NCBI GenBank assembly: GCA_937892955.1
Contig: CALBKH010000095.1
Span: forward strand, 1 to 64,000
DNA: 64,000 nucleotides
Origin: an uncultured Alphaproteobacteria bacterium
Lineage (GTDB): Bacteria > Pseudomonadota > Alphaproteobacteria > Rhizobiales > Ancalomicrobiaceae
Direction of reading: 5' to 3'
Below, one piece after another: positions 28,064 through 36,155 of this stretch. The notes beneath the pieces were generated by a model, which searched no databases, had not been told where the DNA came from, and worked only from the letters and a program-made list of their open reading frames with translations. The position numbers were made by a program, and so were the translations under genes. Within the stretch, counting starts at the first letter, position 1, and each line of letters begins with the position of its first letter.

Positions 28064-28083
28064 ATATAAAGATTTCTTTATAT
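28064..28083. promoter_or_regulatory. Perfect 20-bp palindromic operator upstream of ahcY
   Basis: ATATAAAGATTTCTTTATAT: two 9-base arms with a 2-base centre, 5 bp upstream of the ahcY -35 box. The form is that of an ArsR-family site; SahR-type regulators of the S-adenosylhomocysteine cycle in Proteobacteria use palindromes of this kind. No arsR gene is present in the window, so the regulator is inferred to be encoded elsewhere. Confidence 0.65.
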
Positions 28084-28219
28084 GACGGCTGCATCGCCCG
28101 TCTCGCGCGACGGCGAGAACGACGGCGGCGACCCGCTCGTTCGGACATCGAATCGATCGAATTCCTGGTCCATGGTCACGTCGTCGGGCGGCGATTCGCC
28201 CGGGGGAGATGCGGACCCT

Positions 28220-28798
28220 ATGACTGACGTCGAGACCTCGAAGGCCGGCGGCGAGAGCGATGCCTCGCGCGACCGGTTCAACAACATGATCGCCATCGCG
28301 GTGGCGCTGGTATCGGCCTTCATGGCCGTTTCGAAGATCAAGGACGACAACATCGTCCAGGGCATGCAGAAGGCGCAGGCCGAGAGCGTCGATCGCTGGA
28401 ACGAGTATCAGGCGCGGCGCCAGCGCTGGTTCGGCATGGAGCTCGCGATCGCCCAAGCCAGGGCGACACAGACCATGACGCCGGAACTCGAGAAGACGCT
28501 GGCCGACTGGAAGAAGAACGCCGACCTCTATCAGAAGCGCGCCGACGAGGCGATGGAGAAGGCCAAGGGCCGCGAGGCCGACTACGCCGCCGCCAACGAC
28601 CGCGACGACCTCTTCGATCTCTCCGACGCCTTCCTGTCGGTGGCGATCGCGCTCTTCGCCGTCACCGCGCTGGTGCGCGTCCGTTGGCTGTTCGGCGCCG
28701 CGTCGATCCTCGCCGCCGCCGGGATGGTCTTCGGCGTCGCCGGCTTCAACGGCTGGGTCTGGCTCAAGCCGGATTTCCTGGCCGCCTTCCTGGGGTGA
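28220..28798 (+). CDS. DUF4337-like membrane protein
   Basis: 192 residues. One transmembrane segment near the N-terminus (about 24-40, IAIAVALVSAFMAVSKI), a central charged alpha-helical, possibly coiled-coil, region rich in Glu/Lys/Arg (about 50-125), and two C-terminal hydrophobic segments (about 137-180). The layout and the motif RWNEYQARRQRWFGMELA resemble DUF4337 proteins, whose function is unknown. ATG 28220 follows GGGGGAGA at 28202-28209. The 3' end overlaps the 3' end of the converging lysR pseudogene by 35 bp. Confidence 0.7.
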   Translation: MTDVETSKAGGESDASRDRFNNMIAIAVALVSAFMAVSKIKDDNIVQGMQKAQAESVDRWNEYQARRQRWFGMELAIAQARATQTMTPELEKTLADWKKNADLYQKRADEAMEKAKGREADYAAANDRDDLFDLSDAFLSVAIALFAVTALVRVRWLFGAASILAAAGMVFGVAGFNGWVWLKPDFLAAFLG

Positions 28799-29646
28799 CC
28801 CGGGGCGAGCCGACCGTGCGGATCGTCGCCTCGATCCAGGCGACGACCGCCGAGACCGCGCGATCGGCCCGCCGCTCGGGATGCACCAACAGCCAGATCT
28901 CGCGACTCGGCGGCGGCTCGTCCGTGTCGAGACGGACGAGCCGTGGGTCGGCGTCGGCGACGAGACACGGCAGCACGGCACGGTGACCGGCCACCACCGC
29001 CTCGACCAAGAGGGCGGCGCGGTCGGCGCGCAAGCGGATCGGCACGTCGGCGAAGTGCGTGGCGAGCCAACGGCTCTCGGTGGGCGAGGCGTTCGCCATA
29101 GGTGGCGAGCGGCAGGCGTTCCGGCCGATCTGCGTCGGCGGGGGCATAGAGCGCGAAGTCGAGACTACCAAGCCTCCTGACGATCGCCGTATCGGCCCGC
29201 GGCCGGGCGAGGCGGACGGCGACGTCGGCCTCGCGGGCGGCGAGCGACACGGGCGCATCGTCGAGATCGAAGGTCAGCCGCACGCCGGGATGGGCGTCGC
29301 GGAAAGCGGCGAGGCGCGGAGCGAGGAGGCGCGTCGCCACCAGATCGACGGTGGAGACGACCACATGGCCGGCCAATGACGACCGTTCGTCGCGCAGGCG
29401 GGCGAGCACCCGCGCGGTCGCGGCTGCGGCGATATCGAGATCGGGCATCACCGCGTCGATCACCGGGCGGGCGACGAGACGACGCTCGACGCGATCGAAG
29501 AGGGTCAGGTCGAGCCCCTGTTCGAGGCGGGCGAGGCGGCGCGCCGCGGTGGTCTGGTCGATGCCGAGGCGACGCGCCGCGCCGGCGCTCGAGCCCTCGG
29601 CGCGGATCGCCGCGACCAGCCTCAGATCGTCCCAATCGAGCTCCAC
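28764..29646 (-). pseudogene. LysR-family regulator broken by a one-base frameshift
   Basis: The N-terminal winged helix (WDDLRLVAAIRAEGSSAGAA, then DQTTAARRLARLEQGL) and the first part of the ligand domain are read from GTG 29646, preceded by GGAGGGG. The C-terminal part (SRWLATHFADVPIRLRAD to the stop at 28764) is in another frame. The switch falls at 29080-29090, near a GGG run (29082-29084 on the plus strand). Removing one base restores a continuous regulator of about 293 residues joining ERLA to TESRWLATH. The span is 883 bp, i.e. 3n+1. It is either a recent inactivation or a sequencing error. It is divergent from the hydrolase gene it would be expected to control. Confidence 0.85.
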
Positions 29647-29658
29647 GGCCCCTCCGAA

Positions 29659-29700
29659 CCTGCGATTTCGCAGGATGAGAGCCGAGAATATCCGGTTCTC
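29659..29700. promoter_or_regulatory. Two dyads between lysR and the hydrolase gene
   Basis: CCTGCGATTTCGCAGG (29659-29674, 7-bp arms) and GAGAATATCCGGTTCTC (29684-29700, 5-bp arms) lie in the 105-bp divergent gap. The second has the size of a LysR-type box, so one or both are probable operator elements for the adjacent regulator. Confidence 0.45.
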
Positions 29701-29751
29701 ATGGGAAAGTCGCCGGCCGAAGATGAGCAGGACCCAGCTCCCGGAGGACCC

Positions 29752-30450
29752 ATGACCGAAACGCTCGCTTCCCCCCTGCCGCAGACGCTCCTCGCCCTCG
29801 CCGGTCGGACGATCCCGCTGCCCGACCTCGCGACGTCGACCCTGGTGTCGATCGATCTGCAGAACGAATATCTCGCCGGCCCGCTGGTGCTCGACGGCGC
29901 CGAGGCGGCGGTCGCGGCGGCGGCGCGATTGCTCGCCGCGGTGCGCGCGGCCGGCGGGCGGGTCGTCCACGTCGCCCATGCCGGCCGGCCCGGCGGCTTC
30001 TTCGATCGGACGGCGGCGCGCGGCGCCTTCGCCGACGAGGTCGCGCCGCGGGCGGGCGAAGCGGTTGTGGAGAAGCGGGCGATCTCGGCCTTCCACGGCA
30101 CCGATCTGGCGACGCATCTGCCCGAGCCGGGGGCGGCGACGCTGATCGTCGCCGGTTTCATGACCCACAACTGCGTCTCCTCGACGGTGAGGACCGCCGG
30201 CGACCTCGGTCACACGATCGTCGTCGCCCACGACGCCTGCGCCACCCGCGCCCTGCCCGGCCCCGACGGCGTCGTGGTCGATGCGGCGACGCTCGGCCGC
30301 GCCGCGCTCGCCGGCATCGCCGACCGCTTCTGCCGGCTGGCGAGCGTCGAGGAGATCGTCACTGCCCCTGACCCGGCCGACCGCGCGTCGCGTCTTCGCG
30401 AAGACGTGAACGCGCCCCTCTTGGCGACCGGCGCCGGATCAAGTAAGTGA
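29752..30450 (+). CDS. Isochorismatase-family cysteine hydrolase
   Basis: 232 residues of the isochorismatase/nicotinamidase fold. The catalytic triad is visible: Asp35 in VSIDLQNEY, Lys108 in VEKRAISAF and Cys141 in FMTHNCVSS, and the cis-peptide region precedes the Cys as usual. ATG 29752 is preceded by GGAGG (29743-29747). Substrate cannot be told from sequence; amide hydrolysis is the commonest activity in such LysR-linked members. Its final codons overlap the operator of the next gene. Confidence 0.85.
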   Translation: MTETLASPLPQTLLALAGRTIPLPDLATSTLVSIDLQNEYLAGPLVLDGAEAAVAAAARLLAAVRAAGGRVVHVAHAGRPGGFFDRTAARGAFADEVAPRAGEAVVEKRAISAFHGTDLATHLPEPGAATLIVAGFMTHNCVSSTVRTAGDLGHTIVVAHDACATRALPGPDGVVVDAATLGRAALAGIADRFCRLASVEEIVTAPDPADRASRLREDVNAPLLATGAGSSK

Positions 30451-30460
30451 TCACTCACTT
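30441..30460. promoter_or_regulatory. TetR-type operator
   Basis: AAGTAAGTGATCACTCACTT: a 20-bp dyad around the perfect core AGTGATCACT, with a single mismatched pair, 17 bp before the tetR start. The form is that of an autoregulatory TetR-family site covering the promoter of the export operon. It includes the stop codon of the hydrolase gene. Confidence 0.75.
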
Positions 30461-30477
30461 AATCGAATGAGCCGACG

Positions 30478-31074
30478 ATGCGCAAACGAGCGGAGGACCG
30501 CCGCCTCGAAATCGTCGAGGCGGTGTTGCGCCTCGCGGTGGAGATGGGGCCGGACCGATTGACGACCCAGGCGGTGGCGGATGCGGTCGGCATCTCGCAG
30601 CCGGCGGTGTTCCGTCATTTCCCGACGCGCGCCGCGCTGTGGCTCGCGGTGGCGCATCACGTCGCCGGGCGGGTGCGCGCCTGTTGGGACGCGGTGGCGA
30701 AGCCGACCGACGACCCGATCGCCGACGTCCGCCGGCTGGCGGTGGCGCAGATGGGGGTGGTCGCCGACGAGCCGTCGATCCTCGCCATCGTCTTCTCGCA
30801 CGAACTCAGGGTCGCCGACCCCACCCTGGCGGCGGTGTTCCGCGGCCTGATGGCCGACATCTCGGGCCGCCTCGCGGCGCGTTTCGCCGCGGCCGGAGAT
30901 CGGCTTCTCGCCTCCCCGGCCGATGCGGCGCTGCTCGTCCTCGGCCTCATCCAGGGTCTGGCGCTGCGCTGGTCGCTCGCCGGGCGTGGATTCGATCTCG
31001 TGAGCGAAGGCGAACGCCTTCTCGACCTGCAGCTCGCCGGGCTGGTGCGCCCCGGCTCCGGAGTGACCCCATGA
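30478..31074 (+). CDS. TetR-family transcriptional regulator
   Basis: 198 residues. The N-terminal helix-turn-helix is clear (QAVADAVGISQPAVFRHF, about 31-48), followed by an all-helical ligand domain. It is the first gene of an operon with a membrane-fusion protein, an FtsX-type permease and an ATPase, and its stop overlaps the next start by ATGA. It most likely represses its own operon through the dyad at 30441-30460 and responds to an exported compound. Confidence 0.92.
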   Translation: MRKRAEDRRLEIVEAVLRLAVEMGPDRLTTQAVADAVGISQPAVFRHFPTRAALWLAVAHHVAGRVRACWDAVAKPTDDPIADVRRLAVAQMGVVADEPSILAIVFSHELRVADPTLAAVFRGLMADISGRLAARFAAAGDRLLASPADAALLVLGLIQGLALRWSLAGRGFDLVSEGERLLDLQLAGLVRPGSGVTP

Positions 31075-32231
31075 ACCGTACCGTCCGCACTCTTCTGATC
31101 GTCGCCGGCGTCGCCGCCGCCGGGGTCGGGGTCCGTACCTTGCTCGCCTCGCGTCCGGTGACGGTCGACGCGGCCGAGACCGCCGAGACCGTCGCGGTGA
31201 AGGTCTTCGGGCTCGGCACCCAGGAGGCGCGCATAACCTCGCGGCTCGGCTTCGAGACCGCCGCGGCGCTGGTCGAACTCGCCGCCGACCACGGCGACCG
31301 GGTCGCCAAGGGCACCCTCCTCGCCCGCCTCCAGGACGGCGAGGCGCGCGCCCGGGTGGAGAAGTCGCGCGCCGGCGTGGCGGCGGCGGAAGCGGCTCTC
31401 GTCAAGGCGGAGGCCTTCACCGCTCGCGCCCGGGTGATCGCCGAGCAGAAGGAGCGCCAGGGCGATCGCCGCCAGTCGCTGGTGGAGCGCCGCACCGTCT
31501 CGATCGAAGTGGCCGAGCAGGCCGACATGGACGCCCGCGTCGCCGCCGCCGACCTGAAGATCGCCGAGCGCGACGTCGAAGTGGCGCGCGTCAACCTCGC
31601 CAATGCCCGAGCCCAGTTGCAGCTCGACGAGGTGCTGCTGGAGCGCCATCGACTCGTCGCGCCGTTCGACGGCGTGGTGACGGCGCGGTTGCGCGAACTC
31701 GGGGCGGTGATGAACCCGGGCGAGGCGCTCTACACCCTGGTCGATCCGGCGACGGTGTGGATCCAGGCCTTCGTCGACGAGGCGCGGGCCGGCGAGCTCG
31801 CGGTCGGACAGCCGGCCGAGGTGCGGCTGCGCTCGCGCCCCGGTGAGGTCTTCGCCGGTTCGGTCGCCCGTATCGGCCTCGAGAACGACCGGGTCGGGGA
31901 GGAGCGCCGGCTCTTCGTCGACTGCCGCGACTGTCCGAAGGAGTTCCATCTCGGCGAACAGGCCGAAGTGGTGGTGACCACCCGTACCCTCCCTCGCGCG
32001 CTCCTGGTGCCGGAGACGGCGCTGCGCCTCACCGGACCGGCCGAGGCGATGGCCTGGGTGGTCGCCGACGGGCGCCTCCAGGAGGCGAAGGTGCGGCTCG
32101 GGGCCCGGCTCCTCGACGGCCGCGCCGAGATCGTCGACGGCGTGCCGGCCGGCGCCACGGTGGTGGCGAGTGCGACCGCCGGCTTCGTCGCCGGCCATGC
32201 GGCGCGGATCTCGGAAGGGTCGGCGAAATGA
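31071..32231 (+). CDS. HlyD/RND-type periplasmic adaptor (DevB-like)
   Basis: 386 residues. An N-terminal membrane anchor (about 5-24), a split biotinyl-lipoyl domain (GDRVAKGTLLARLQDGEAR and later LVAPFDGVVTARLRELGAV), a long alpha-hairpin between them (about 100-190), then beta-barrel and membrane-proximal domains. It bridges the inner-membrane ABC exporter to the outer envelope. The downstream FtsX-like permease and LolD-like ATPase make a MacAB/DevBCA-type export set. Confidence 0.9.
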   Translation: MNRTVRTLLIVAGVAAAGVGVRTLLASRPVTVDAAETAETVAVKVFGLGTQEARITSRLGFETAAALVELAADHGDRVAKGTLLARLQDGEARARVEKSRAGVAAAEAALVKAEAFTARARVIAEQKERQGDRRQSLVERRTVSIEVAEQADMDARVAAADLKIAERDVEVARVNLANARAQLQLDEVLLERHRLVAPFDGVVTARLRELGAVMNPGEALYTLVDPATVWIQAFVDEARAGELAVGQPAEVRLRSRPGEVFAGSVARIGLENDRVGEERRLFVDCRDCPKEFHLGEQAEVVVTTRTLPRALLVPETALRLTGPAEAMAWVVADGRLQEAKVRLGARLLDGRAEIVDGVPAGATVVASATAGFVAGHAARISEGSAK

Positions 32232-33358
32232 ACCTCGCGCTCCACGACATCCGGCACAATCTCGGTCGGTTCCTCCTGACCTCGGTCGGCCTCGGGCTGC
32301 TGCTCGGCGTCGTCCTGTCGATGATCGGCATCTATCGCGGCCTCGTTTCCGAAGCGCTGTCGCTCGCCCGTTCGCCCGCCGCCGACCTGTGGGTGGTGGA
32401 GACCGGCACGCGCGGTCCCTTCGCGGAGGGGTCGCGCATCCCCGGCGACACCCGCGAGGCGGTCGCCCGGCTCTCCGGCGTCACCGCCACCGGCTCGGTC
32501 ACCTTCCAGTCCTTCGAGACCGAACATCGTGGCCGCAAGCTGCGCCTGCAGGTGGTCGGCTTCGAACCCGGTCGGCTCGGCGGCCCGAGCGGGCTCGTCG
32601 AGGGGCGCGACGTCGTCCGCCGTCACGAGGTGGTGGCCGATGCCAAGACCGGGCTCACGGTCGGCGAACGCATCGTGCTCGCCGGCGATCCCTACACGGT
32701 GGTCGGGCTCACCCGAGGGGCGGTGTCGTCGGGCGGCGATCCGATCATCTGGCTGACGCTGCGCGACAGTCAGGTGCTGCAGTTCCGCCTCTCTCCCGCC
32801 CCGGCGCGGCGCGAGGCGGCGCGCGGCGCGACGACGCAGACGCCGGACACGGTCAACGCCGTGCTCGCCCGGGTGGCGGCGTCGGTGCCGGTCGATGCGG
32901 TGGCGGCGGAGGCGCGGCGGTGGAAGCACCTCTCGGCGCTGACCCAGGCCGACCAGGAGACGATCCTCACCCGCTCGGTGGTCGAGAAGGCACGCCAGCA
33001 GATCGGCCTCTTCACCACGGTGCTGCTCACGGTGTCGACGGTGATCATCGCCCTCATCATCTACACGATGACCATGGACAAGCTGAAGGAGATCGCGACG
33101 CTGAAGCTGATCGGCGCGCCCGACGGCCGCATCGTCGGACTGATCGTGCAACAGGCGCTGGCGCTCGGCATCCTCGGCTTCTCGATCGGCGCGACGCTGA
33201 TCGCCACGATCAAGGATCACTTCCCGCGCCGGGTGCTGATGCAGCCGGAGGACGCGACGGCGCTCGGCGTCATCGTCATCGTCGTCTGCGTGGTGGCGAG
33301 CGGTCTCGGCGTGCGGCTGGCGCTCAAGGTCGATCCGGCCACGGCGCTGGGGAGCTGA
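32228..33358 (+). CDS. FtsX/MacB-type ABC exporter permease (DevC-like)
   Basis: 376 residues with one N-terminal transmembrane segment (about 14-36), a large periplasmic domain (about 40-260) and three C-terminal segments (about 262-360), the FtsX/MacB layout of the DevC subgroup. It contains TMTMDKLKEIATLKLIGAP, the conserved cytoplasmic coupling loop. Start and upstream stop overlap by ATGA. The substrate is unknown. Confidence 0.9.
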   Translation: MNLALHDIRHNLGRFLLTSVGLGLLLGVVLSMIGIYRGLVSEALSLARSPAADLWVVETGTRGPFAEGSRIPGDTREAVARLSGVTATGSVTFQSFETEHRGRKLRLQVVGFEPGRLGGPSGLVEGRDVVRRHEVVADAKTGLTVGERIVLAGDPYTVVGLTRGAVSSGGDPIIWLTLRDSQVLQFRLSPAPARREAARGATTQTPDTVNAVLARVAASVPVDAVAAEARRWKHLSALTQADQETILTRSVVEKARQQIGLFTTVLLTVSTVIIALIIYTMTMDKLKEIATLKLIGAPDGRIVGLIVQQALALGILGFSIGATLIATIKDHFPRRVLMQPEDATALGVIVIVVCVVASGLGVRLALKVDPATALGS

Positions 33359-33360
33359 AC

Positions 33361-34056
33361 ATGACCGACGACATCCGCCCCCTCGTCGAACTGCGCGGGC
33401 TCGCCAAGCACTACGGCGAGGGCGAGACCCGGGTCGACGCGCTGAAGAGCATCGACCTCGATCTGATGCCGGGTCAGGTGATCGGCCTCCTCGGCCCCTC
33501 CGGCTCGGGCAAGACGACGCTGCTCAATCTCATCGGCTGCATCGTCGAGCCGAGCGCCGGCACCATGAAGCTCGACGGCGAGACGGTGTGGGACGGACGG
33601 TGGCGCCGCTCCGACCTCAGGGCGCTGCGGCTCGAGAAGGTCGGCTTCATCTTCCAGTTCCACAATCTCCTGCCGTTCCTCGACGTCGTCGACAACATCG
33701 CCCTGGTGCTCGACATGGCCGGGGTCGGTCGTGAGCCGGCGAAGCAACGGGCGATCGAGTTGCTCGAGTATCTCGAGGTCGGGCACCGCCGCAACGCCAT
33801 GCCGTCGCAGCTCTCCGGCGGCGAGGCGCAGCGCGTCGCCATCGCCCGGGCGCTGGCCAACCGGCCGCGCATCATCCTCGCCGACGAGCCGACCGCGGCG
33901 CTCGACGGCCAACGCGCCGGCATCGTCATGGATCTGATGCGGCGGGTCGCCGTCGACCAGAAGGCGGCGGTGGTGGTGGTCACCCACGACGAGAAGATTT
34001 ACGACCGCTTCGACGACATCTACTCGCTGCGCGACGGGCGGATCGCCGAGACCTGA
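33361..34056 (+). CDS. ABC exporter ATP-binding protein (DevA/LolD-like)
   Basis: 231 residues, a single ABC ATPase: Walker A GPSGSGKTT, the Q-loop in FIFQFHNLLPFL, signature LSGGEAQRVAIARAL, Walker B IILADEPTAALD and the H-loop VVTHD. It lies 2 bp after the permease and completes the TetR-controlled export operon. A long inverted repeat follows. Confidence 0.93.
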   Translation: MTDDIRPLVELRGLAKHYGEGETRVDALKSIDLDLMPGQVIGLLGPSGSGKTTLLNLIGCIVEPSAGTMKLDGETVWDGRWRRSDLRALRLEKVGFIFQFHNLLPFLDVVDNIALVLDMAGVGREPAKQRAIELLEYLEVGHRRNAMPSQLSGGEAQRVAIARALANRPRIILADEPTAALDGQRAGIVMDLMRRVAVDQKAAVVVVTHDEKIYDRFDDIYSLRDGRIAET

Positions 34057-34089
34057 TCGAGGATTCGACAGGGCTTTTCGGCGAACGGA

Positions 34090-34124
34090 ACACGGAATTC
34101 GAATGTGTCGTTCGAATTCCGTGT
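34090..34124. terminator. Long inverted repeat between convergent operons
   Basis: ACACGGAATTCGAA (34090-34103) and its exact complement TTCGAATTCCGTGT (34111-34124) around a 7-base loop. It lies between the end of the export operon and the end of the V-type ATPase operon, so bidirectional termination is the natural role. Neither side has a true T-run; the minus side continues GTGTTCCGTT. An operator or other protein site is the alternative. Confidence 0.6.
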
Positions 34125-34162
34125 GACGTCGGGAACGGTGTCGGAAAATCGCGGAACCGACA

Positions 34163-34777
34163 TCAGCCGTGGGCGCGGCGACCGGCGGACTGGACGCGCA
34201 CCGCTTCTTCCTGATCGACGGCGTCGAGCTGTTCGACCACCTGTTTCAGCGCCACCTCGACCTCGGGCAGCAGCACGTTCTCCAGCGCCTTGGCGCGACG
34301 TTCGATGCGACGATACTCCTGCGCCAGGCGCAGCAGATTGCTCGCGCTCACACCGATCGCGGCGGCGAGACGGGCGAGCTTCTCGAAGGCGAGGCGAGCA
34401 GCGACGGTCTCCGGCGACGGATCGATCGCCGCGGCGGCCGGCGCGGGTGCCGCCTCCACCGCCTCTGCCTCGACCATCGGCACGCCGAGGAAGCGATAGG
34501 GCGTGGTGCGTGGCGGCGGCGGCGCTTCGGCCGGCGCGGGATGGAGCTGGAGGGCATCGAGCCCGTGGCGTTCGACCGCGGCGGCGAGCGCGGTGCGGGC
34601 GAGGCGCGCCGCCTCCTGCCACTCGGCCCGATGCGCCTCCCACAGACGCAATTGACGCAACATCTCGCCGGCGAGCAGCATGCGCTTCTCGTCGAGGAAT
34701 TCGAACCCCTGCCGCATCAGCCGGCGTTCTTCGCCGAGGGCGAGCGCGGCGGAGCGGGTGGGGACGATCTCACGCAT
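34163..34777 (-). CDS. ntpD: V-type ATPase subunit D
   Basis: 204 residues, the central rotor shaft subunit. The N-terminal helix begins IVPTRSAALALGEERRLMRQG, where conserved archaeal/bacterial D subunits have PTR(x)nL. A second long helix ends with YRRIERRAKALENVLLPEV, a family hallmark. The middle has a Pro/Ala-rich insertion (about 80-118). It is the last gene of the operon, overlapping subunit B by 8 bp. Confidence 0.93.
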   Translation of the reverse strand: MREIVPTRSAALALGEERRLMRQGFEFLDEKRMLLAGEMLRQLRLWEAHRAEWQEAARLARTALAAAVERHGLDALQLHPAPAEAPPPPRTTPYRFLGVPMVEAEAVEAAPAPAAAAIDPSPETVAARLAFEKLARLAAAIGVSASNLLRLAQEYRRIERRAKALENVLLPEVEVALKQVVEQLDAVDQEEAVRVQSAGRRAHG

Positions 34778-36155
34778 GATCGCGCTCCATGTGGCGGTCG
34801 ATCTGAGCGTCGTTGAGCCGCGACAGCTCGGCGATCGTCAACAGCCTGAGGAGCCGCCAGCCGACGGCCATGCTCTCCTCGAGGGTGCGCTCGGCGGGTT
34901 GCGCGATCAGTTCGCCTTCGAAACGATCGGCGAAGGCGAGATAGTCGCGGTCGATGGCGGTGAGGCCCTCCGAGCCGACGACGCTCGCCAGGACGCGGAC
35001 ACGGATCGACTTGGCGTAGGACGCGAAGAGCTGATTGGCCAGCGCCGGATGGTCGGGGTCGGTCCAGCCCTTGCCGATCCCCTTGTCCATCAACCGCGAC
35101 AGCGACGGCAGGACGTTGATCGGCGGGTAGACGCCCTTGTGATCGAGGCCCTTGTCGAGCACCACCTGTCCCTCGGTGATGTAGCCGGTGAGATCGGGGA
35201 TCGGGTGAGAGATATCCTCGGCCGGCATGGTGAGGATCGGCAACTGGGTCACCGTACCGCCGTAACCACGCATGCAGCCGGCGCGCTCGTAGATCGTCGC
35301 CAGATCCGAATACATGTAGCCGGGATAGCCCTTGCGCGACGGGATCTCGCCGTGGCTCGAGGAGACCTCGCGCAGCGCTTCGCAGTAGTTCGTCAGATCG
35401 GTCATGATGACCAGGACGTGGCGGCCCTCCTCGAAGGCGAGATATTCGGCGGCGGTCAGGGCGAAGCGCGGGGTGAGCAGGCGTTGGGTCGAGGGCTCGC
35501 TGGCGAGGTTGAGGAACATCACCGTGTGGGCGAGTGCGCCGGAATCCTGCATGGCGCGGCGGAAGTTCTCGGCGGCGTCGTGGGAGATGCCGATGCCGAC
35601 GAAGACGATGGCGAATTCGCCGGAGCCCTCGCGGCGCAGGCGGGCGTTGACCGCGATCTCGGCGGCGATGCGATCGTGCGGCAGGCCGCCGGCGGAGAAG
35701 ATCGGCAGCTTCTGACCGCGCACCAGCGAGTTCATCAGGTCGATGGCGGTGACGCCGGTCTCGATGAAGTCGCGCGGCAGTTCGCGTTCGGCCGGATTGA
35801 GGTTGCGGCCGTCGATGCGCTGGCGCAGCGAGGCGGCGACCGGCGGGCCGCCGTCGACGGGTCGACCGACGCCGTCGAAGATGCGGCCGAGCAGGCCGGG
35901 GCCGACGGCGAGATGGATCGGCTCGCCGAAGAAGCGCACCTTCACGTCGGCGAGGCCGAGGCCGACGGTCGATTCCAGCACCTCGACCACCATGGAGTCG
36001 TCGTCGAGGGCGGCGATGCGGCCGAGCCGCGGCGCCTCGCCCTCCTGCCAGATCTCGACCGCTTCGCCGAGGCCGACCTCGATGTTGCGCTTCAGGAACA
36101 GGAGCGGCCCTTCGATCGCGGTCGCCGTCCCTCGAACGGAGAGTTCAGGCCGCAT
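34770..36155 (-). CDS. ntpB: V-type ATPase subunit B
   Basis: 461 residues, the regulatory nucleotide-binding subunit of the V1/A1 head. As normal for B it lacks a classical Walker A and has IFSAGGLPHDRIAAEIA at that place. Other landmarks are GIGISHDAAENFRRAM, TDLTNYCEALREVS, SRKGYPGYMYSDLATIYERAG and GQVVLDKGL. Its start overlaps subunit A by 11 bp. Confidence 0.96.
   Translation of the reverse strand: MRPELSVRGTATAIEGPLLFLKRNIEVGLGEAVEIWQEGEAPRLGRIAALDDDSMVVEVLESTVGLGLADVKVRFFGEPIHLAVGPGLLGRIFDGVGRPVDGGPPVAASLRQRIDGRNLNPAERELPRDFIETGVTAIDLMNSLVRGQKLPIFSAGGLPHDRIAAEIAVNARLRREGSGEFAIVFVGIGISHDAAENFRRAMQDSGALAHTVMFLNLASEPSTQRLLTPRFALTAAEYLAFEEGRHVLVIMTDLTNYCEALREVSSSHGEIPSRKGYPGYMYSDLATIYERAGCMRGYGGTVTQLPILTMPAEDISHPIPDLTGYITEGQVVLDKGLDHKGVYPPINVLPSLSRLMDKGIGKGWTDPDHPALANQLFASYAKSIRVRVLASVVGSEGLTAIDRDYLAFADRFEGELIAQPAERTLEESMAVGWRLLRLLTIAELSRLNDAQIDRHMERDHA

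Larger units (their letters stand above)
27908..28219. other. Divergent regulatory region between ahcY and the DUF4337 gene
   Basis: 312 bp without a credible gene. It contains the ahcY promoter and the palindrome annotated separately; the AT-rich patch at 28050-28085 stands out against the GC-rich background. The frame open from 28082 to the downstream gene has no similarity before 28220. Known SAH or SAM riboswitch folds were not recognisable in the ahcY leader. Confidence 0.6.

Noticed and set aside
28082..28219. N-terminal extension of the DUF4337-like protein from ATG 28082
   Set aside because: The extra 46 residues are Ser/Gly/Asp-rich without similarity, whereas ATG 28220 has a good ribosome site and is followed by the family-like region.
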